In this document: positions 57,023 to 64,000 of the stretch, piece by piece | How positions within the stretch are numbered: the stretch's first letter is position 1 | Layout: each line of letters begins with the position of its first letter | Assembly: GCF_907165205.1 (NCBI RefSeq) | Contig: NC_058191.1 | Span: 11,720,501 to 11,784,500 of the forward strand | Direction of reading: 5' to 3' | Length of the DNA stretch: 64,000 bases | Source: Coccinella septempunctata | Taxonomy: Eukaryota > Arthropoda > Insecta > Coleoptera > Coccinellidae | Position numbers and translations under genes: made by a program | Notes under the pieces: model-generated | The model's input: only the letters and a program-made list of their open reading frames with translations | Database searches by the model: none | Told to the model about the DNA's origin: nothing

Positions 57023-58051
57023 AGTAGGTTGTGACAATGATGTTTTGTTGGTCTACTTGAATCAACTATCAGCTAGATTCAGCCCTAATACTTTAAGGGC
57101 AAAATGGTCTATGCTGAAAAGCTGCTTGAAAATGAAAGAAAATGCCCCTGTTCGCAGGTTTATTTTCCTTGAAAAATTGATTGAAAAATATGACGTTTAG
57201 TTGTCGTTTGCAGATTTCAAAAGGTAATAGCGTTTCTGAAACGAAAAAATGAGCGTTATACGCCGAAAAAGGCCAAGGTATTAAGTAAAGAAGAGGCTGA
57301 ACAATTTCTTTCATATGCTCCTGATGACCAATGGTTGCTGGCGAAAATTGTAACAATATTTGGGATTTTTGGATGTTGTCAATGTGACGAAATTCTCTCC
57401 TTAAACATGAATGATGTAGAAGATATGGGAAAATACGTTATTGTGACATTGCGTCAAACAAAAAATTTAACAACAAGAAGATTCACCATAACCGATGATG
57501 GCTGCAGCTTCAAGCCCTGCATGTTATACAGAAAATATGTAAATCTTCGGCCTCCTGGAACAGAAAGCCTAAGATTTTTTTTGACATACCAACATGGAAA
57601 GTGCAATTCCTTTAATGCTGGCCTACACACTATTGGTGGTGTCCCAAAGCATATGGCGAAATATTTAGGTTTAAAAGACCCAGAGTTATACACCGGCCAC
57701 TCTTTTCGCAGAACTGGAGCCACTATGGTTACGGATTCGGGTGGAGATATTTTAGCACTAAAGCGTGCAGGAGGGCGGAAGAGCACCGAAATTGCGATGA
57801 GTTATGTCGATGATTCGGTCAACAGAAAAATCGAAATGTCTAGCAAATTATTTGGTAGTAAGGAGAGTACAAATGTTCTGCAGTCCTCGAGTTCAGCAGT
57901 TTCTGAGTCAACATATGGTTCATCATCATCAGTATCAACTCTTTCATCATCAAAAATCTGTGTTACTGGAAATAACAATTGTACCATGATTTTCAACATA
58001 TATGACGATAAAACAAAATTTTCTAATGTAAATAATACTACTAGCTTGTAA
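57023..58051 (+). CDS. Crypton-type tyrosine recombinase (5' end incomplete; one intron)
   Basis: Exon 1 (57023-57157, possibly preceded by further exons) gives NDVLLVYLNQLSARFSPNTL and LKMKENAPV, the SAM-like core-binding domain of Cryptons. A 56-nt intron (57158-57213, GT...AG) joins it to exon 2 (57214-58051), which starts FQKVIAFLKRKNERYTPKKA and is open to the stop. The catalytic domain has GHSFRRTGATMV (His-x2-Arg) and YVDDSVNRK (nucleophilic Tyr), with a candidate Lys in QTKN. Two catalytic positions differ from active Cryptons: the first Arg, usually 'G..R.DE', is Gln (C-Q-C-D-E), and the Trp/His of 'GGW.S' is Arg. A Ser-rich tail follows. I found no ATG for a start upstream. Either it is a recently inactivated copy or a domesticated relative. 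Confidence 0.85.
57158..57213 (+). other. Predicted 56-nt intron of the Crypton gene
   Basis: It begins GTTTATTTTCC and ends GTTTGCAG. Without removal there is a TAG in frame (57198-57200); with removal the core-binding domain runs directly into the FLKRK segment in phase, with a codon split at the junction giving Arg. Confidence 0.8.
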
Positions 58052-58098
58052 AAATTTTGCAAGTTAACTGTCAGTTTTACAAGTTAGTCACTTGATAA

Positions 58099-58104
58099 AA
58101 TAAA
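58099..58104 (+). terminator. Poly(A) signal of the Crypton gene
   Basis: AATAAA lies 48 bp after the stop codon in the same orientation. Confidence 0.55.
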
Positions 58105-59820
58105 CTTTCTCGCTAAAATATTGTGTTTTTGGAAACTGACGTTCACAAATGAGCAACAAAGAAAACTAATTTTTTGCAATTTTTCTTATACAATAGTCAA
58201 ACACTCAAAACAGCTTTCCATCAAATAAAGTCGAGTATTTCTTAAAACAGTGAGTAAGATAATGAAATCAATACACCTTTGTCTGTCATAATAGTACGAC
58301 CAGCAGAATAAAATATACAAAATAAGTTGAAATTCATGCCTTTGGTATTCACTGTTCGATAGAAAAATGCCCAATTTTTATTTTCAACTACGCAACTTTT
58401 TATTTTCACTTCAGTTGTTTGTCGTGCACCCTCTACCAGGTATGGGATGTACTTGAGCAGCCCTAACTTTTTGTCCAAGAAATATATACACCTTGTGCTG
58501 TTCAGGTTAATTTGGTCGCTGATGGGGTTTTTTATCAATTTTTTTTGTGGTAGGTATGTAATGGTTAAACTTATTAAATTCAAATTGTGACCTTTTTCAT
58601 GTATTTTGTGATACGGAGTCATTGATGTTTTGCACTTATTGAAGACAAGCCTTTTTCTTTACTATATGCTGAAATAAAAGTCACAATTCCAATTACAATT
58701 GAAAAATAGATGAACGTAATTGATACGTTTTTTCATAATTCATCGACTACCACCCTACAAAAAAGCCATGTTTTGGATAACCGTTCCAAATATCAAGTTC
58801 CACTTCAATGAATGAGTTGATCCTTTCATCCCCCTAAAAGAAAAGAATTGATAAAAAAACACAAAGGGCTGGAGCACTATTTGAAAACCTCATCTATCCT
58901 TATAGAAATTGCATGAAAAACTTCCTCATTATACCTACATGAAAAGTTTAATATTAACGAAGGCGTAGAAGTGACACATTATATTTCAAAAATTTTTTTG
59001 GTAAATTCCAAGCGTGAAATCGGAATTTCATTAAGTTTCTATCTTCAACAAGGTGTTCTATGACGACGTTAATCATTTCCCGAAAAACAGATTGCTGTTT
59101 CAACGAATATTCATATAATACTTCATTTATGATGAATTTATGATTATTCACAAAGGATTTTCTTTGATATGATTTGAGTTTTCTTTTATGGGAGGTTATA
59201 AAGATGATATGGCAACCTTAAACTGGGTGTTCTATAACGACTTTTTTATAATACTGCTGTTTTATAAAAAACACTTGTATTTCATGAGCTAAAGATGCTC
59301 GCGATATCAATGGACAAGGAATATTATGTTCACTCGCTGTTCTTCGATGTTCGTTTAGTTTTGAAGAGGTCATCGTTAAGAAAACATCATTTTGGATTCC
59401 AGGCCGAGTAAATAATAATCTTCCAAGCAAAATTGTCGAAAATTCTTATCAATTACACAAATTGATAACACTCAGGGTTTGATTTATGTATCACTAATAA
59501 TACTTAGATCAGGTTACAATCAGTCATTCCTCAGTAGCGCAGTTTCCGGTACTGAGAATCAGCCTTTCTAATGTAGACAAAAACAAGGTTAGATTCTGAA
59601 ATATACATCATATTCATGGAAACAAACAAATCATCATAAGTCTTCATCATTTGATCAATCACAAGTTGGATTTTCAGTTTGGAAAAATTCGGGATCTTTG
59701 CTTGCCCAAGATTTTTCAGTTGATTCTTATCACAGATGTGGAAAATGTTGCATCGAACAACGAAGATCACTGGTAGTCCAGACCCAAACAACACACTTCC
59801 GTCTAAATGACATCTCATTT
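58105..59820. other. No recognised gene; one long minus-strand frame
   Basis: Minus frame 58622-58242 is open for 126 codons (contains LGLLKYIPYLVEGARQTTEV) with no domain I recognise. At about 59050 and 59225 the block GGTGTTCTAT(G/A)ACGAC recurs, in two minus frames that both include a VVIEH stretch, so a small local duplication is possible. Otherwise AT-rich spacer. Confidence 0.35.
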
Positions 59821-60000
59821 ATGTCAAAAGGGATCTAAAATGATCTTGCTCTGAATTATGATCAAAATTAGATTATCTAAATAAGACGTTTTCTATGAAT
59901 GATGTTTTTGAAATATCTTTTAGATGTCTAGTCTTATGCCTGGCAAAATTCTTATGTCAGTAAGATATCTGAAAATAGATTAGTTTCCAAATATACATCT

Positions 60001-60548
60001 GAAAAACGTTTATCTTATATCTAATTGTATTAATCGCGAAAGAATCTCTGGGCAGACAACTAATAGATATGATATACCATACCAAAATTAGACATCAATA
60101 TCTGACTTTATTAAGACATCTAGATTACATATGGAGAACATCTAACTAAAATGGTCGAAAACCAGTGACCAGATGAATATCTTTCAGATATATCATTTTG
60201 TATCGTCTATGAACATTAGAATTCAAATTGTACCAAATATGTCGATTAATATCTTCAAAGGAGACCATATATTGAAAAAACGTTTATTGGATATCTTAAT
60301 TTTATAGTCATGATGAAATTAATTTTCAGACGGGAAATAGATATCATATACTATATCGATATGACACATCAATATCTGACTTTGTTTAGACGCCTAGATT
60401 ACATATATAAAACATATAAGTAAAATGGTCGAAAAACAGTGAACAAATAAATTTCTTCTAGATTTGTCATTGCTAGATCGTCTTTAAACTTAACGATTCC
60501 AAGTGTCCCAAATAATAATAAGAAGTCAATGTCATCTATTGAAGTGAC
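60001..60548. repeat. 274-bp tandem duplication (2 copies)
   Basis: Three anchors (AACGTTTAT, ACATCAATATCTGACTTT and ATGGTCGAAAA) each recur at an offset of 274 bp within one base. The copies have diverged by substitutions and small indels. Confidence 0.85.
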
Positions 60549-60999
60549 TTCCGAAATTAATTATTCATAAACCATATTTCACGATAGTCGAAAAATTTCG
60601 GACTAATCAACATTTTCCTAGTGTATTTTTCAAATTCATATTGTGTTTTATCATATAAGTATCAATGTTAAAAAGCACATGTAAGTATTCGTATTCTTAC
60701 TGATGGGGATGTTTTTCTAGGAGACTTAGTATCAGGATATTGAAATTTGTGAAAATTTTCATATGATAAAACTGAATGGACAATTTTTTTTATATAAATC
60801 GAAAATCGAGTATGAATATTGGTACCTATTTCAAAAACAATAATGGTGAAGAATGATTGAATCCTAAATTCAAAATGTTAAATATGAATTTCGAACGAAA
60901 CTATTGATTAACCCAAGATACTCTTGAGAGTCTTGAGGAAAAAGGATATTTTTCCGAGTTTGCAGAAAATAGGTGTTTGGTTGAAGGATCGAGAGATAT

Positions 61000-61247
61000 G
61001 CGATGAGAAGGACTAGACACGAACTACGATCGGGTTGGATCGCTTGGTGGCGAACTCTTATCGCAATTCGCAAGAAGCCGCGAACCGGCCATGGGCCAAT
61101 AGAGTTAAAGTTCATAGTGCATAGCCATTTGAACTTGAACATTCAACATTTCCGTTAGTATACAACCCTTCTTTGTAAGAAGGTCAAGTCGGCTAGTGAT
61201 TGTGTTCGTTTTTTGATTAGTGATTTGTGCTGTAATAATTGAACAAG
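61000..61247 (+). promoter_or_regulatory. Promoter-like patch and possible first exon of the 59.8-64 kb element
   Basis: The stretch 61010-61100 is GC-richer and contains GGGCCAATAG (CCAAT-box like). It leads to an AACAAG|GTGAGT donor at 61247/61248. The frame compatible with the exon at 62922 runs back only to a TGA at 61214 and contains no ATG. Confidence 0.4.
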
Positions 61248-61599
61248 GTGAGTGCATTTTCTACTTAGGGTAGTTACAGCAGGTAATCCCTTCACACATT
61301 AATCAAATTGCTTGAACATAGGAAAATACTATTTACTTCGATATGGTATTAGTTTGGATTTGTGCTCTCTGTTAAAAATGATATCCAGTTATCGTTTTCA
61401 AATACTTACCTGAATTTTTGGCTACAATAAATTGAAATAGGTAGATTTAAAATAGAAATATCTTTCATAGATCAATCGTCTGAAAAAGTCTATTAAATGA
61501 TATTTTTTAGATAACCATTGACAAGTCAATACTATTTTGTTAGATAGGTACTATTAATGGTATATATTATATTTAAAATGCGCTCCTCTGAGGAATATC

Positions 61600-62745
61600 A
61601 ATCGGAAATTTGACGAATAATCGAATATACAGAGTTTGAAATTTTCGAGGAAATGTTTAGATGTTTTTTAGATCATTTAAGAATTCGAATATTTTTTTGT
61701 GTTTCGATGTTCGGATTGAAAATTTTGAATCAATTAATCCATAAGAGTTCATTATACAGCAGCGTTTTCTATCTAATATATAAAATTCTCGTGTCACAGT
61801 TTTCGTTGCCATACTCCTCCGAAACGGCTTGACCGATTTTGATGAAATTTTTTGTGCTTATCCGGTATCTATGAGAATCGGCCAACATCTATTTTTCATC
61901 CCCCTAAATGTTAGGGGTAGTCCACCCCTAATTTTTTTTTTTTATTTGTTAGACAAAATTAGACATTCTAACATACATACATACTTACAATAAGTAAGCT
62001 ATTTTTTGTCTACACTAGAAATTACTAGGAAATTATTTATATGGCAAAACAACGTTTGCCGAGTCAGCTAGTTTCTATGTAAAATTTACTCGGTGAAGAC
62101 GGTTATCTGAAAAAGTCTATTGATAGACATCTTCTAGACATCGACTCAGAAGTGAATTTTGAATCAATTCACTCAGGAAACTCTTGCTGAATAATGTAAC
62201 CCTTATTATAAGTACTAACAAAACAGAATTCAATCTGAAATTTGACGAATAATTGAATATACGGAGTTTGAAATCTTCGAGGAAATGTTTAGATGTTTTT
62301 TAGATCATTTAAGAATTCGGATGTTTTTCGTATTTCGATGTTAGAATTGGAAATTTTGTATCAATTAATCCAAAGGAGTTCGTTAACGCAGCTTTTCTAT
62401 TTCTATGTAGAATTCACTTGGTGAAGAGGGTTATCTGAAAAAGTCTATTGATAGACATCTTCAGACATCGATTCAGAAGTGAATTTTGAATCACCTCACT
62501 CAACACTTGCTGAATAATGTAACCCTTATTATTATAAGTAGGTACTTACAAAACAGGATTCAATCTGAAATTTGACGAATAATTGAATATACGGAGTTTG
62601 AAATCTTCGAGGAAATGTTTAGAAGTTTTTTAGATCATTTAAGAATTCGAATGTTTTTTCGCATTTCGATGTTCGAATTGAAAATTCTGTATCAATTAAT
62701 CCATAGGAGTTCATTAGAGCAGCGTTTTTTATTTCTAAAAAATAC
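61600..62745. repeat. Tandem array of about 330-bp units (about 2.5 copies)
   Basis: TTGACGAATAATTGAATATA occurs at 62242 and 62572 (offset 330), and as TTGACGAATAATCGAATATA at 61610, offset 632 because a 300-bp insertion lies in the first unit. All units share GAGGAAATGTTTAGA.GTTTT, TTAGATCATTTAAGAATTCG and GGTTATCTGAAAAAGTCTAT. It lies in the probable intron of the large element's gene. Confidence 0.9.
61773..62072 (+). mobile_element. Helentron-like non-autonomous insertion (about 300 bp)
   Basis: It begins CTAATATATAAAATTCTCGTG and contains GAAACGGCTTGACCGATTTTG, and ends CAACGTTTGCCGAGTCAGCTAGT; these are the characteristic start, interior and 3' end of insect Helentron-associated INE elements. 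Comparison with the intact unit at 62231-62560 (TTTCTATTTCTATG uninterrupted) shows the insertion between T residues without a target duplication, as expected for this class. Confidence 0.85.
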
Positions 62746-62921
62746 TACAGGGTACCTAAAGAGTACGGAAATTGAATCCTATTGATTTATAATTTCTATC
62801 TCCAGGTTTTGGTTCATCGCTTTCTTTTCTTCAAAAGAATATTTTTTCGCATATTTTCTCAACTTGTAATTGATATTCAATCAAAAAACATTTAGCTATT
62901 TGTAATTTATGTTGCTTCCAG

Positions 62922-63052
62922 AGGCTGTATATGTTCTCTTCGAAAGTGAAACGCCAGCAGACTTAAATGATGCTGTCATAAAACGGGCCATTCAAGACTG
63001 GTTACGACTAGCCAATCAACGGTACGAATATGAGAGGAATAAAAACAAATAG
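62922..63052 (+). CDS. Orphan terminal exon of the 59.8-64 kb element
   Basis: An acceptor GTTGCTTCCAG precedes a frame of 42 codons and a TAG: it begins AVYVLFESETPADLNDAVIK and continues with RAIQDWLRLANQRYEY and an Asn/Lys-rich end. Base use differs from the surrounding AT-rich DNA and codons are balanced, which suggests real coding. It has no ATG in frame, so it must be joined to upstream exons; the nearest donor (61248) supplies none. I do not recognise the family. The transcription unit is probably a deletion derivative, or the missing exons lie elsewhere. Confidence 0.5.
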
Positions 63053-64000
63053 ACAATAATCTCATCTATTTATATTATGTTTTTTTCAATTTTATGAATT
63101 TGTGTTATGTTTTTGAATTTTATTTATTTTTGTTTTTTTTTATTATAAATATATTTATTCATCAGAACCTGTTTTTTCTCTTCCAACTCCCATACAAACT
63201 GTCAACCATTCCGTATAAATATGAAGTCGCCCATCACTAATCCGTAGATTTTCAAGTGGTCAGATTTTATAGATATGATTCGAAGATGTGGATCTTGAAT
63301 CTACTTTCACATGGACCCTGCTTCGAAACATATCTTGTGAAATAAATATGTCTAGTTAAGAGGTCATTAATATCACGTTTTTTAAATTATCCTAATATAA
63401 TTCCAAAGTTGACAACAATTAGAGGACGAAAACTGTATATACAATACAAGGTCATTCTAGAAATATCTAACAGACGTTCATCTTTGATCATCTAAAATAG
63501 GTGAATACTAACACCATCTTTTTCAATAAATAATCTTTCCTCTAATAGACATCCGATTTCTTCAACGATAAAGACAATGCTCCAAAGTCTAAAGAAGATC
63601 TTTGGTGCTACATGATTTAGATGTCCTGATTGTCCATGTTTTTCAGATCATCTATATATTATCAGATTGTTGATCGAAGAAAAATGTCAAAAATCTAATG
63701 ATATATAAACGTTATCGAATGATTTTAATAAAGTACATCCTCAAACGTCTATTATATATCAAACAAAATACCAAATCAGGATAATCTCGAGAATATCAGA
63801 AATCGTACTTGTTATAGAGATAATCAGAATTACGTCGAATAGACGTCTAAAGAAGTGATACTTTTCAACGTAAATCTCGCGGACATTTTTCCGTCGAATC
63901 TAGGTTAAAGATTCGATACTTTCTGATGTTTTATAGATCATCTAAAAGTCTATGAGCTATGGTCTATAAAATGTTTTAAATATGTGTGTGTGTTGTTTGG
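63053..64000. other. Right-hand subterminal array of the large element
   Basis: AT-rich, then from 63440 onward many TAGACGTCT, AGATCATCT and TCTAATAGACATC-like motifs. No gene is seen. Confidence 0.45.

Larger units (their letters stand above)
59820..64000. mobile_element. Large partial DNA element with subterminal arrays (runs off the window)
   Basis: From about 59830 to 60550 and again from 63440 to the end of the window the sequence is filled with variants of AGATGTCTA, TAGACATCT and ATATCT. Between them lie a GC-richer promoter-like patch, a splice donor, a tandem array, and an orphan terminal exon. The plan resembles the 30.8-34.0 kb element, with a different motif. The outer left end is not sharply defined and the right end lies beyond 64000, so the termini and superfamily are unknown. 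Confidence 0.45.

Noticed and set aside
57804..57989. 61-codon ORF inside the Crypton gene in another frame
   Set aside because: It is a shadow of the recombinase reading frame, which has the recognised motifs.
60001..60548. CRISPR-like array
   Set aside because: The repeats are long (274 bp), diverged and in a eukaryotic transposon context; no short identical repeats with unique spacers occur.

Overview
The window looks like AT-rich insect nuclear DNA, most likely from a beetle. The evidence is short insect-style introns (a clear one of 56 nt), AT-rich spacers and a mix of decayed transposable elements typical of insects: PIF/Harbinger, hAT, mariner, Tc1, Crypton, Helentron, Penelope, and Jockey-, R1-, CR1- and R2-like retrotransposons. 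I recognise no host gene, rRNA gene or intact tRNA gene. The species assignment is inference; the element identities come from motifs read in the translations.

Layout. 0.3-2.45 kb: a PIF/Harbinger remnant split by a hAT element with a perfect 8-bp target duplication. 2.47-2.58 kb: a tRNA-derived SINE, with a truncated relative at 48.3 kb. 3.6-4.7 kb: the 3' part of an R2-like (RLE-type) non-LTR element. 5-20 kb: mostly non-coding, with foldback MITEs (5.15, 16.27, 16.49, 17.96 kb), a Jockey fragment (7.5-8.0 kb), a long dispersed repeat (8.26-9.54 kb, second copy at 44.4-45.4 kb) and a putative solo LTR (19.6-20.7 kb). 21.7-28.8 kb: five non-LTR retrotransposon pieces in both orientations. 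30.8-34.0 kb: a 3.2-kb DNA element with subterminal repeat arrays, CACTGAG-like ends and TA flanks. 34.0-34.6 kb: a second copy of the R1-like element seen at 28.5 kb.

38.0-40.1 kb: a 2.1-kb DNA transposon with TIRs of about 320 bp carrying two pieces of a Cys-rich zinc-binding protein. 40.9-41.96 kb: a dead mariner. 42.07-43.26 kb: a Penelope-like element split by a Jockey-type RT. 47.2-48.3 kb: two more RT fragments and the truncated SINE. 52.5-54.2 kb: a MITE, a 738-bp foldback element and a Tc1 fragment. 54.9-56.2 kb: a Jockey element facing left. 57.0-58.05 kb: a Crypton-type tyrosine recombinase, the best-preserved gene in the window. 59.8-64.0 kb: a large partial element with subterminal arrays, a 274-bp tandem duplication, a 330-bp tandem array split by a Helentron-like insertion, and an orphan terminal exon.

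The genes do not form a pathway; the window is a graveyard of nested mobile elements. The items most worth follow-up are the Crypton recombinase, open across one intron but changed at two expected catalytic positions, the long-TIR transposon with the C2HC-like and CXC-like protein, and the two DNA elements with subterminal repeat arrays.
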